This document shows, piece by piece, positions 21,319 through 31,947 of a stretch of 64,000 bases of DNA. The DNA lies in assembly GCA_027014605.1 (NCBI GenBank), contig JALWDJ010000082.1:1-64000 (forward strand). Reading direction: 5' to 3'. The stretch's first letter is position 1. Each line of letters opens with the position of its first letter. The stretch is from Campylobacteraceae bacterium (lineage in GTDB: Bacteria > Campylobacterota > Campylobacteria > Campylobacterales > Sulfurovaceae). The translations under genes were made by a program, and so were the position numbers. Under the pieces are notes generated by a model. It did no database searches. It was not told the origin of the DNA and saw only the letters and a list, made by a program, of their open reading frames with translations.

Positions 21319-23226
21319 CTATTTAATAGATTTTAATATTTTTAATAAAGCCTCAGGTTTTATAAATCCTGTTATAGATTTTTGAGGTAGATAGCTATTA
21401 TTTTTATCAAAAAAGATAATATTTGGAGTTCCGAAGAGATGATATTTTTTCAGAAGAGCCTTATCTTCATCTGTATCGTTTGTAACATCTATACTAATGA
21501 ATTTAAATCTTTTCATCTCAGCTTTTACTCTTTTATCTGGAAAAGTTATCTCTTCAAGTTCTCTACATGCTGGACAAGTTTTTTTATTAAAATCAACCAT
21601 AACAAGCTTCTTACTCTCTTTTACCTCCTTTAATAATCTATCTATTGAGTAACCAAGAGTTGGTTTACTATTCTCTTTATCTTCTATAGTATTTTTGCTA
21701 TTAGATGTTATATTATTAATAACTTTTTGTGTTGTAAATTTTTCAAAAGGGTGTAGCATAGAGGTTGAACCACTAAGCATACCTATAAATAGAGAAGTTC
21801 CATATACCAATAGAACAAAAGATAATAGTTGAAATAGTTTAGTAGCTCCAATTCTCTCTTTGCTACTATTAAATACACCCATATATATTGCTGTACCCAT
21901 AAATAGAAGAGACCATAAAAGTATAGTAAGTGATGGTGGTAGCACTTTTCCAAACATAAATATGGCAAGTCCTAACATAATAACTCCAAAGACTTGCGAT
22001 ACTACTGTCATCCAACCACCTGGTTTTGGCATAAATTTACCTGCTCCAATACCAACTAAAATTAGAGGAAGTCCCATACCTAAACTCATAACAAACAGAG
22101 CAACTCCTCCTAAGAGGGCATCACCTGTTTGAGATATAAATATAACAGCTCCTGCAAGAGGAGGGGCAACACAAGGCCCAATTATGAAAGCAGATAGAAA
22201 ACCCATAATAGCAGTTCCTAAAATTCCACCCCTGCCTTGTGCATTATCACTTACACTATTAATTTTAGATTGCCATTTTGCTGGTAATTGAAGTTCATAA
22301 TAACCAAATAGTGAAATTGCTAATGCAAAAAATAGAATACCAAAGAGTGATAAAACCCATCGATTTTGCATTGCAGATTGAATATCAGCCCCAAGTAGTC
22401 CAGATATTACTCCAACAGCCGTATATGTAATTGCCATAGATAAGACATATATTAATGATGTAAAAAATCCTCTCACAGCACTAGGTTCTCTTGTTCCTGA
22501 TTGAGATACAATAATAGAAGATAAAATTGGTATCATAGGAAAGATACATGGAGTAAGTGCTAATAGTAGTCCTAATATTAAGAATAGAAAAATAATAAAA
22601 GTAGAACTCTCACTTTTTAGCACATCTACTATATTTCCTGCATTAGATTCATCTGTTAGACTCATTATTTTACTAAAAAAGCTAGGTTCAGGTGTCTTGA
22701 ATTTATATCTCTTTTTTATAGTATTATAACAGATACCATTATCAGAGCAACCTTGTAGTTCTATCTCAAAAGTATAATTACCTTTAACTTTTGAAGTTAT
22801 TTGTGAGATTGGGATATTAACCAATATGGATTTTTCATAAACCATATTACCATTAACTTTATGAGCTTTTGGTCTAGTAACATTTAACTCAAATTTTTTA
22901 GGTTCTATAATCCTATATTTTAATGATTTATCTGTAATATGAATTTTTTTACCTAAAATAATTTTAGTCTCTATCATATCTCCATTTTCAACAGCAGAGA
23001 CTTTAAATGCCTCTTCTGGTGATAAAAAATTTGATTGACCTTTTAAGGCCGAACCAAAATCAGCATTTAAAAAAAGTGTTACTAATAAAAATAATTTCAA
23101 CATTCGCATCTGATTTAATCCCTTTTTGAAAGTGAATAGTGTATATAGTACTATACATAAAATATCTATAGTACTATAGCGAATGAAGTGTAAAATTTTC
23201 GTTAATAGAGCGATAAAAAGTGCCAA
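21319..23226 (-). CDS. dsbD: Thiol:disulfide interchange protein DsbD (likely start at internal MRMLKLF...)
   Basis: N-terminal DsbC-interaction domain, 'LTPCIFPMIPILSSIIVSQ', 'IGPCVAPPLAGAV', C-terminal thioredoxin 'DFNKKTCPACRELEE'. Confidence 0.92.
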   Translation of the reverse strand: MALFIALLTKILHFIRYSTIDILCIVLYTLFTFKKGLNQMRMLKLFLLVTLFLNADFGSALKGQSNFLSPEEAFKVSAVENGDMIETKIILGKKIHITDKSLKYRIIEPKKFELNVTRPKAHKVNGNMVYEKSILVNIPISQITSKVKGNYTFEIELQGCSDNGICYNTIKKRYKFKTPEPSFFSKIMSLTDESNAGNIVDVLKSESSTFIIFLFLILGLLLALTPCIFPMIPILSSIIVSQSGTREPSAVRGFFTSLIYVLSMAITYTAVGVISGLLGADIQSAMQNRWVLSLFGILFFALAISLFGYYELQLPAKWQSKINSVSDNAQGRGGILGTAIMGFLSAFIIGPCVAPPLAGAVIFISQTGDALLGGVALFVMSLGMGLPLILVGIGAGKFMPKPGGWMTVVSQVFGVIMLGLAIFMFGKVLPPSLTILLWSLLFMGTAIYMGVFNSSKERIGATKLFQLLSFVLLVYGTSLFIGMLSGSTSMLHPFEKFTTQKVINNITSNSKNTIEDKENSKPTLGYSIDRLLKEVKESKKLVMVDFNKKTCPACRELEEITFPDKRVKAEMKRFKFISIDVTNDTDEDKALLKKYHLFGTPNIIFFDKNNSYLPQKSITGFIKPEALLKILKSIK

Positions 23227-23309
23227 TAATTATCATATTTTTAATATTTTATAAAAAAGTACTACTTATGCTCTAAATTTACTATAAAAAATATAAAAAA
23301 GGATTTATT

Positions 23310-24830
23310 TTGTTACTTAATTTAGAAAATCAAGATTCACTCTATTTAAAGGAGTATAGCAATACGCTAGTTAATTGGTTTCCGTGGGGGAAAGAGAGTT
23401 TCCAAAAAGCAAAAGATGAGAAAAAACCTATTTTTTTATCTATAGGATATAGTGGTTCTGTTCTATGTAAAAAGATGAAAGAGGAGTCATTTAATAGTAA
23501 AACTATTGCTGATTTATTAAATAGAAATTTTATATCTATAAAAGTAGATAGAGATGAGAGAGTCGATATTGATAGATTTTATAAAAAAGTATATAAATTA
23601 ATGAATGGACAGAACTGCTCATCACCTATCTCTATTTTTATGAGTGAAGATTTAGAGCCATTTTATAGTGTTGCCTATATTCCCACATCTCCAAGAGGAA
23701 ATGTACTTGGATTTCAAGAACTTTTAGAGGTAATTATAGAGAAGTATAAGAATGATAAAGATACTCTAAAGGAGAAAGGGCAAGAGGTACTCTCATATAT
23801 AGAATCAAAATATAAAAAGATAGAGGCAACTAGATTAAATAGTACTATATTAAAAACTATAAATTTGCATTTAGATGAGGTTTTTGATAGAGAAAATGGT
23901 GGTTTTGGAGATACACCTAAATTTCTTCAAATATCTATATTAAATTTAATTTTAGAATATTATAAAATTAATAACCAAGATAAAATTTTAAGTAAATTAA
24001 CTTTTACACTTGAAAATATGGCAAATAGGGAAATTTTTGATATTAAAAGAGGTGGGTTTTATAGGTATGCTAATGAGAAAGATTGGAGCAATCCAAGATT
24101 AGAGAAGATGAGTTATGAAAATGCTAATATAACCTCTATCTATATAGAAGCTTATAAGATTACAGATAATAGTTTATATAGAGATATTGCTATTAAAAAT
24201 ATAGATTTCATCTATAACTATTTTTATAAAGGGTCTCTTTTTGGCTCAAATTTAATAGAAAATAGAGATGGTTCTATATTTATAGATGATAAAGTAGTAA
24301 CATCTTTTAATGCTATGATTATAGATATGTTATTTTTAGCATCTACTATAGACAATAGATATTTAAATATTGCAGTAGATGCTTTAGATACTCTATTAGA
24401 TAGATTTTATATTAATGGAGAGTTATATCATACTAATAATATAATTGGATTTTTAGAAGATTATGCCTATTTAGGTTTAGCTCTCTTAAGAGGATATGAG
24501 GTAACTTCTAATCAAGAGTATCTTGTATTAACTCAATCAATTTTAAATAGTGCTATTGATAGATTTTATAATTATGGAAGGTGGAAATTTTCTAATAGTG
24601 ATATAGTTATATATGATGAGATATATGATATAGATTATCCATCAGCTACCTCTAAGATATTATATCTAATAGAGAGAATTTCACCATTAGTTGAGGGAGA
24701 TTATAGTCATATACTATTTAAAACTTTAGAATTTAACTCATATAATCTAATGCGTCAACCCCTAAGTTATCCAGAGATGAGTAGAGTTTTATTACTATAT
24801 TTAAAAGATGATATAATTACAAAAAAATAG
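23310..24830 (+). CDS. DUF255/YyaL-like thioredoxin-fold protein, divergent active site
   Basis: 'SLYLKEYSNTLVNWFPWGKESFQKAKDEKKPIFLSIGYSGSVLCKKMKEESF' aligns to the family N-terminus; later region fits the family helical domain. Confidence 0.78.
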   Translation: MLLNLENQDSLYLKEYSNTLVNWFPWGKESFQKAKDEKKPIFLSIGYSGSVLCKKMKEESFNSKTIADLLNRNFISIKVDRDERVDIDRFYKKVYKLMNGQNCSSPISIFMSEDLEPFYSVAYIPTSPRGNVLGFQELLEVIIEKYKNDKDTLKEKGQEVLSYIESKYKKIEATRLNSTILKTINLHLDEVFDRENGGFGDTPKFLQISILNLILEYYKINNQDKILSKLTFTLENMANREIFDIKRGGFYRYANEKDWSNPRLEKMSYENANITSIYIEAYKITDNSLYRDIAIKNIDFIYNYFYKGSLFGSNLIENRDGSIFIDDKVVTSFNAMIIDMLFLASTIDNRYLNIAVDALDTLLDRFYINGELYHTNNIIGFLEDYAYLGLALLRGYEVTSNQEYLVLTQSILNSAIDRFYNYGRWKFSNSDIVIYDEIYDIDYPSATSKILYLIERISPLVEGDYSHILFKTLEFNSYNLMRQPLSYPEMSRVLLLYLKDDIITKK

Positions 24831-24852
24831 TACCATGTGAGGGGAGAGGATT

Positions 24853-25560
24853 ATGCTTAAAAAAATAATAGTAACTATAGTTATAGCTCTATTAATAATT
24901 GGATGTAAAGAGGAGGTAAAAAAAGATAGTAATCTTACAAAAAAATTACTTAAAGAGAAAAAGAGTAGTATTAAAGAGCAAAATATCACTAAAGAGGAAG
25001 AGATAGTTCCAGAGGAAACAACTATAACTGATAATGAATATAATAGTGAACAATTAGAGTTAAAAACAGCATTAGAGAGCTATTTAGAGGAGTTAAAGTC
25101 TCTAAATATAGAAGGTATTATAGATATGACATATCCTAAACTATTTATTCCTATTAATAAAAATATGTTTAGAAGATATATTGATAGCATCATAACTTCA
25201 AAAGATATTACAATAGAATCTTTTGATACAAATATTACTAATATTGGAGATATACAATCTTTTAATAATGGGGAGTTTGCTAGAGTAGAGTATAAGAGTA
25301 TAATAAGATTGGCATTTATAAATCCAAATTTATATAGTGATAAACTTAGTATGAGAGTTTTAAATGATGCTTTAACTAGTAAATATGGTAGTGATAATAT
25401 TCAAATAGATACTTTAAATAGAGAGATTATTATAAAAAGAGATGAGAAATTATTAGCAATAAAAGAGAAAGATAGTGATTGGAAATTTATTGGAGATAAT
25501 AAAGAGTATAGACGACTATACCCTCAGATTATACCTCTAGATATATTATCTCAAATCTAA
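24853..25560 (+). CDS. Hypothetical lipoprotein
   Basis: 'IVTIVIALLIIGCKEEV' lipobox-type N-terminus; tail-to-tail overlap with dnaE. Confidence 0.55.
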   Translation: MLKKIIVTIVIALLIIGCKEEVKKDSNLTKKLLKEKKSSIKEQNITKEEEIVPEETTITDNEYNSEQLELKTALESYLEELKSLNIEGIIDMTYPKLFIPINKNMFRRYIDSIITSKDITIESFDTNITNIGDIQSFNNGEFARVEYKSIIRLAFINPNLYSDKLSMRVLNDALTSKYGSDNIQIDTLNREIIIKRDEKLLAIKEKDSDWKFIGDNKEYRRLYPQIIPLDILSQI

Positions 25561-28500
25561 GTAACTTCTATTCCAAGCTCTTTTGCTTCATCAATAATCA
25601 TTTCAGATACTCTCATATTGGACTCTATAATAATATCTGACTCTTCTGATTTAATTTTTAATTGGAGTGGTCGTTTTCCTTGATATTTCTGAACTAGACA
25701 GTATAACTCTTCAATAATTTTAGTATTAGGCATAAGATTAATAGATAATATAATAGGTGGGAGTATTGGTTCTGGAGTATGTATAATTTCTTTTTTTATA
25801 TTAATTTTCTCTTTTCTTGCTTCTTTTAGAGACTCTATCTTTAATATACTTATTTTAGTAGATTTTTCATCTCTACTAATCCTAACTTTAAAAGCTATTG
25901 GTTTATCTAAGTCAAACTCCTCCTTTAACTCATTTAATTTATTTTCAAAAAGCATTAACTCAATATTTCCATGTAAATCCATAATATTGGCAATTCCAAA
26001 TTTATTTCCTCTTTTAGAGATTTTTTCTGTTATTGAGTCTATTTTACCAATAAGTAAAGTTTGTGAGCCATCTGCTAAATCATCTATCTCTGAGCTAAGA
26101 GTATATGTAATATTTTTAAGCTCTTCTCTATATTCATCTAATGGGTGACCAGATACATAAAATCCTAAAGACTCTTTTTCTAATTCTAGTAACTCTAAAA
26201 GTTTATACTCCTCTATTTGTTTTATATGAATATCGACTCTTTTCATATCCTCATCATCACTAAATAGAGAGCCTATAACTTGTTTTTTAGCTAACATTGC
26301 TCTACCAGCCTCTCCCACAAGATACTCTATATTTGTAAGTAGAGCTTTTCTTGTATATCCAAAAGTATCAAATGCTCCTGCTTTGATGAGTGTCTCTATA
26401 ACTTTTTTATTTACTTTACTAGCATCAATCCTTGATATAAAATCACTCATATCTTTAAACTCTCCACCTTCATTTCGAGTTTTCATAATAGAGTTAATAG
26501 CTACATCTCCAGCTCCCTTTAATGCACCCATTCCAAAAAATACAACATTCTTACCATCTATGGTATCAGCTTGAAATACTAAATCCGAACGGTTAATATC
26601 TGGTGGGAGAAGTTCTATATTTAATCTTTTTAACTCATCTATATACTTTACAACCTTATCTGTATTGTTTTTCTCTAAAGTTAAGATTGCAGACATAAAC
26701 TCTGTTGGGTAGTAGTATTTTAAAAAAGAGGTATAAAATGTTATCATAGCATAGGCTGCTGAGTGAGATTTATTAAATCCATACCCTGCAAATTTAACAA
26801 TTAAATCAAAAAGTTCTTCAGATTTTTCTCTATCAAACCCTCTCTTCTCTGCACCATTTGCAAACTCTCCTTTTAATCTATCCATCTCCTCTTTAATCTT
26901 TTTCCCCATAGCCCGTCTAACTAAATCAGCTCCACCAAGAGTAAATCCACCAATAGTTTGAACTATCTGCATAACCTGCTCTTGATATACAATAACTCCA
27001 TAGGTAGGTTTTAAGATGGGTTCAAGTTCAGGAAACATATAAGTAGTCTCTGCCCTTCCATGTTTTCTCTCAACAAAATCATCAAGCATTCCAGATTCCA
27101 TAGGGCCAGGGCGATAGAGTGCTAACATAGCAATAATATCTTCAAATCTACTAGGTTTAAGTTTTTTAGATAAATCTTGCATACCTGCTGATTCTATCTG
27201 AAATAGTCCTAAAGTATCTCCTGTAGATATATACTCATATACTTTAGGGTCATTTATATCTTGATGTACAAAATCTACTCTCTTTCCATATCTCTTCTCT
27301 ACAAGTTTGTTTGCCTCTTCAATAACAGTTAGAGTCTTTAATCCCAAAAAATCAAATTTAATTAAATCAACATCTTCAACATATTTACCATTATATTGAG
27401 TAGCTAATATATCTTGTCCTGTTGGTTTAAATATAGGTGTTTTTTTCCAAAGCTCTTCATTAGATATTACAACTCCAGCAGCGTGTGTTCCTGCATTTCT
27501 ATTTAATCCCTCTAGGGCTAATGCAAAATTCCAAACTCTCTTAGCACGAGGATTTGTCTCTATTAACTCTTTTATCTTCGGCTCTTTTTCAAAAGATTTT
27601 TTTAAATTAATCCCCAATTCATCAGGGATTAATTTTGCCATCTTATCGGCTTCTGAGTATGGCATATCAAGAACTCTTGCTACATCTCTTATAACCCCTT
27701 TAGCTTGGAGCTTACCAAAAGTGATAATTTGAGCCACATTATATCTACCATACTTATGAATAACATAGTCTAATATCTCTTGTCGTCTTGCTTGACAAAA
27801 ATCCATATCAATATCTGGCATACTAACCCTTTCAGGATTTAAAAATCTCTCAAAAAGTAACCCATAAGGTAGAGGGTCAATATCTGTAATTTTTAGAGAG
27901 TAAGCAACAAGCGAACCTGCGGCTGAATTATGCACAATATAGTTAGAGGTTGTATATGAGTGGTCATCTTCTACCGTAAAATCATAGACTTCTCTTTTCT
28001 CTTTTTTATGTTTAGTAATTTTTCTTACTTTTAGTTTTATATAATCTTTCTCTATCTTATAGATATTTTGTCGCTCTTTTGGAATATCATAAATTGAGCC
28101 ATTTGAGGGAATTTTTATTATATATTTAGACTCTTTTTTCTCTATAGAAGATGGAATACCAACTTGGAAAATTAAATTTCGTACCTTTAAGGCTTCATCT
28201 AATGAGTTGAATTTAGATATTAAATCTTCTCCTCTAAGAGTAAAATATCTATCTAACTCTTTTAATATACTATCTTCTTTACTTTTTAATATTTTAGGGA
28301 TAGGTACAACTAACCAATCTTTAGTAGTTATATCTTGTGCCTCTCTCCATCTATTATCTCCTATATATATTTTATGGTCTTTAGTTAGCGTAATATGATT
28401 AATAAGGTCTCCATAAAAAGTGGAGATAGTTAATAACTCCTCTTTTATATCATACTTAAAACACTCTGTAACTTTTTTTAGAGTGTTATTATTAGTTAAA

Positions 28501-29753
28501 ACCGTATCTCCCACTTTAATTTTATTAATTTTTTTAGTTTCTATTTGATTTTTCGTAATATAATAAACTAAAGCGTCTTCTGTTAAACAACCTCTTCCAG
28601 GTCCTACAGGAATACCCATCTCTTTAGCTTTACTTACAAACTCCCAAACAATAAGCATATATCCAGGAAATTTCATAGAGTTAATAATATCCATCTCTCT
28701 TTTAAGTCTATCTCTATACTCTTGGTGTTTTGTTTTTGGAACAATTTTTAATCTCTCTTCTAAACCTTTTTTAGACTCATGAATAAATAGTACCTTATCA
28801 TTCTCTAAAGAGTACTCTTTTTGGGGTTCAGGAAGAGTTATCCCTGCTAATTTTGCTCTCTCTCTTGTAAATTTAAAATTTGGTGGAGTTGGATTTCCAA
28901 GTTTAATCTCTAAATTACACTTATCTGCTATCTCTTGAGTATTGCTTATAGCTTCTGGAATATCTGCAAATAGTTTTGCCATCTCTTCAGGAGATTTAAT
29001 ATAAAATTCATGAACAGAGTGACGCATTCTATCAGGGTCATCATATAGTTTATTCATAGCAATACACATAAAAACTTCATGTGCATCCGCATCCTCTTTT
29101 AGAGTGTAATGGGTATCATTTGTAGCTATTAATTTTATGCCTGTCTCTTGACTTAATCTAATTATATCTTTATCTATATTATATTGATGGTCAATTCCAT
29201 GACGCATAATCTCCATATAAAAATCATCTCCAAAAACCTCTTTGTATCTTAAAGCTACCCTCTTTGCTTCTTCATACCCTTTAGCACCATTTTTAATATT
29301 TTTTTCACTCATATTTAAATGCCAGTTTATCTCACCTTGAAGACAAGCAGATGAACAGATTAACCCCTCATGGTTCTCTTTAAGTAATTTCCAATTAATC
29401 CTAGGATAGTAGTAGAACCCATGAATATAGGCTTGTGAACTTAGATACATAAGATTTTTATATCCTGTATTATTTTTTGCATATAGACATATATGAAATC
29501 TCTCTCTTGTACTTTTATCTTCGATATTACTCTCATTATGAATATAGGCTTCCATTCCAATAATAGGTTTTATTCCCTCTTTTTTCATTGTGTTGTAAAA
29601 GGTTATTGTACCAAACATATTGCCATGGTCTGTCATAGCCACAGAATTCATTCCTAACTCTTTAATTTTTTTCGCTAAGATGTCAATCTTATTTGCTCCA
29701 TCAAGCATAGAGTATTCTGTATGTAGGTGTAGATGTGTATACTTAATTGACAT
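25557..29753 (-). CDS. dnaE: DNA polymerase III alpha subunit, interrupted by an in-frame intein
   Basis: PHP '[15 protein letters not shown]', 'PVGPGRG', '[19 protein letters not shown]', '[10 protein letters not shown]', 'GRAMGKK'-like palm motifs, all in one ORF. Confidence 0.97.
   Translation of the reverse strand: [1398 protein letters not shown]
27927..28589 (-). other. Intein (221 aa) inserted in DnaE between GPGRG and SAAGS
   Basis: Starts [10 protein letters not shown] (block A), [20 protein letters not shown] (block B with TxxH), ends [21 protein letters not shown] (blocks F/G), +1 Ser. Codon-exact boundaries: Cys 28587-28589, Asn 27927-27929; 663 nt = 221 codons. Confidence 0.95.
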
Positions 29754-29800
29754 ATATTTATTTACCTTTTATTATAAATTTTTTTAATATATTCTGTTAT

Positions 29801-29833
29801 GTTTATCTCAATTATATCAAAATTGAGATAAAC
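29801..29833. terminator. 13-bp hairpin between feoB 3' end and dnaE 5' end
   Basis: GTTTATCTCAATT (29801-29813) / AATTGAGATAAAC (29821-29833). Confidence 0.55.
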
Positions 29834-29847
29834 CTCTATGAGAATAT

Positions 29848-31947
29848 TTAAATTAAAATTCTATAGGTAATAAAGCTAAATATCCATGCTGTAACTGTAG
29901 TAAATATAAATAGATAAACTAGATATTTATATCCTCCTGCCTCTTTGGCAAATACCATGGAAGCTGCTAAACAAGGTAAATAAATCATTACAAAGACAAT
30001 AAATGACATAGCTGAAGCAAAAGAGATATTTCTTTTTAGCTCATGAGCTAAAGCATTACTATTTTCATCAACATTATCACCAATAGCATAGAGTACTCCA
30101 AGTGTTGAGACAACAACCTCTTTGGCTGCTAATCCTGCTTCTAAGGATACTGTCATTTTCCAATCAAATCCTAGAGGTTTAAAGAGTGGTTCAGTAGCTT
30201 TTCCAATTTTTCCTAAGTAACTCTGTTCCAATTTTTTCATTTTAAGTTCATTTTCTAATTTTTTTGCCTTGTCCTTACTACTTTTCTCTATTTTAGCTTG
30301 ATAACTTTTCTCTAAAAGAGGTTGATTTGGATAGGTGGCTAATATCCAGATTAAAACTGAAGCTCCCAGAATAAATGTACCTGCTTTTTTCACATAACTC
30401 TTAGCATTATTATATACTGTATGCCAAATTAATGTAAAAGATGGAAAACGATACTTTGGCATCTCCATTACAAATGGCTCATCTTTACCTTTAAATATTA
30501 CTACTCGTAAAATTTTTGCCATTACTAGACCAAGCATTGCTCCTGAAATATATATAAGAAATAGAATATTTCCAGCTCTATCTGCTCCAAAAAATGCCCC
30601 TGTAAAGAGTACATATATAGGTAGTCTTGCTCCACATGACATAAATCCAATAATAAATAGAGTAATTAGTCTATCTTTTTCACTCTTAAGTGTTCGTGCA
30701 GCCATATAGGCAGGAACAGAACAGCCAAACCCTGTTACAAGAGGAATAAAACTTTTTCCGTGCAATCCAAACTTATGAAAAAAACCATCAAGTAGAAAGG
30801 CAACACGACTCATATATCCAGTGGTTTCTAAAAGAGCTATTCCAATATATAACATAATAATATTAGGCAAAAAGAGCAGTACTGCTCCAACTCCAGAAAT
30901 AACTCCATCGACAATAATATTTCTTATAAAATTATTACTAATATTTGAACCTACCCAATTACCAAAAGCTCCAATAACTTTATCTATCCAATCCATTGGA
31001 ATTGCACCAAGTGTAAAAGTTAGTTGAAATAGTCCCCACATTAAAAATAGAAAAATTGGGATACCTAAATATTTATTTATTAATACCTCATCTATCTTTT
31101 TTGTTAAATCTTTTTTTCCTCTATTTCTTTGACACTTTACAGTCTCAAGATGAATACCACGAACAATAGCATTATACTCATTTGCTTTTATCTCTCTTAT
31201 ATCTTTGGTTTCATGATGTGTATATAGATGTTGTAATGATTTAAGAAGGATGGGTTGTAATTCCATCATAATGGGTTTATCATGTAATTGAGTATAAAGT
31301 TCTTCATCTTCAAAAAGAACTCTTATAGCTACCTCTCTATTTGATAAATCTCGTAATTTAAATCCTTTTTGATTTAAAAATCTCTCTATAGTTAATATCT
31401 CTTTTTCCATAGCATCACTATAGAGAATATTTGACTTAATTCTCTCTTGACTATCAGCTACCTCATGCACCTTTTCAAGTAGCTCTTCTACTCCCTCTTT
31501 GGTATTTGCAGAAACTAAAACAACAGGTACACCAATAATCTTTTCTAACTGTTTAATATCTATCTCAATTCCCTCTTTTTTAGCCTCATCTGCCATATTA
31601 AGAGCTAGTACCATTTTTTTATTTAGTTTTAAAAGCTCTAAAGTAAGTAGTAGGTTTCGTTTTAAGTGCGTAGAGTCTAGAACATTAATAATAACATCAT
31701 ATTTCTCATTAAGTAGATAATTATGTGCAACTTTTTCCTCTTTAGAAAAGCCACTAATAGAATAAGTTCCTGGTAAATCAATCATCTCAAATATATGACA
31801 GTGATGTTCAAAACAGAGTTCAGTTTTTTCTACGGTTACTCCTGAAAAATTTCCTACCTTTAGTCCATTTGAGCCACTCATAGCATTAATAAGCATGGAT
31901 TTACCAACATTTGGTTGTCCTGCTAAGACGATTTTAATTGTATCCAT
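29848..31947 (-). CDS. feoB: Ferrous iron transporter FeoB
   Basis: 'VLAGQPNVGKSMLINAMSG', 'IDLPGTYSISGFS', 'NMADEAKKEG', 'PLVTGFGCSVPAYMAARTL'. Confidence 0.97.
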   Translation of the reverse strand: MDTIKIVLAGQPNVGKSMLINAMSGSNGLKVGNFSGVTVEKTELCFEHHCHIFEMIDLPGTYSISGFSKEEKVAHNYLLNEKYDVIINVLDSTHLKRNLLLTLELLKLNKKMVLALNMADEAKKEGIEIDIKQLEKIIGVPVVLVSANTKEGVEELLEKVHEVADSQERIKSNILYSDAMEKEILTIERFLNQKGFKLRDLSNREVAIRVLFEDEELYTQLHDKPIMMELQPILLKSLQHLYTHHETKDIREIKANEYNAIVRGIHLETVKCQRNRGKKDLTKKIDEVLINKYLGIPIFLFLMWGLFQLTFTLGAIPMDWIDKVIGAFGNWVGSNISNNFIRNIIVDGVISGVGAVLLFLPNIIMLYIGIALLETTGYMSRVAFLLDGFFHKFGLHGKSFIPLVTGFGCSVPAYMAARTLKSEKDRLITLFIIGFMSCGARLPIYVLFTGAFFGADRAGNILFLIYISGAMLGLVMAKILRVVIFKGKDEPFVMEMPKYRFPSFTLIWHTVYNNAKSYVKKAGTFILGASVLIWILATYPNQPLLEKSYQAKIEKSSKDKAKKLENELKMKKLEQSYLGKIGKATEPLFKPLGFDWKMTVSLEAGLAAKEVVVSTLGVLYAIGDNVDENSNALAHELKRNISFASAMSFIVFVMIYLPCLAASMVFAKEAGGYKYLVYLFIFTTVTAWIFSFITYRILI

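Noticed and set aside
25557-29753. Split or fused dnaE genes, or a large misassembly, as the reason for the extra 221 aa
   Set aside because: The insert is codon-exact, has all intein motifs, and the exteins join without loss; an intein explains it fully.
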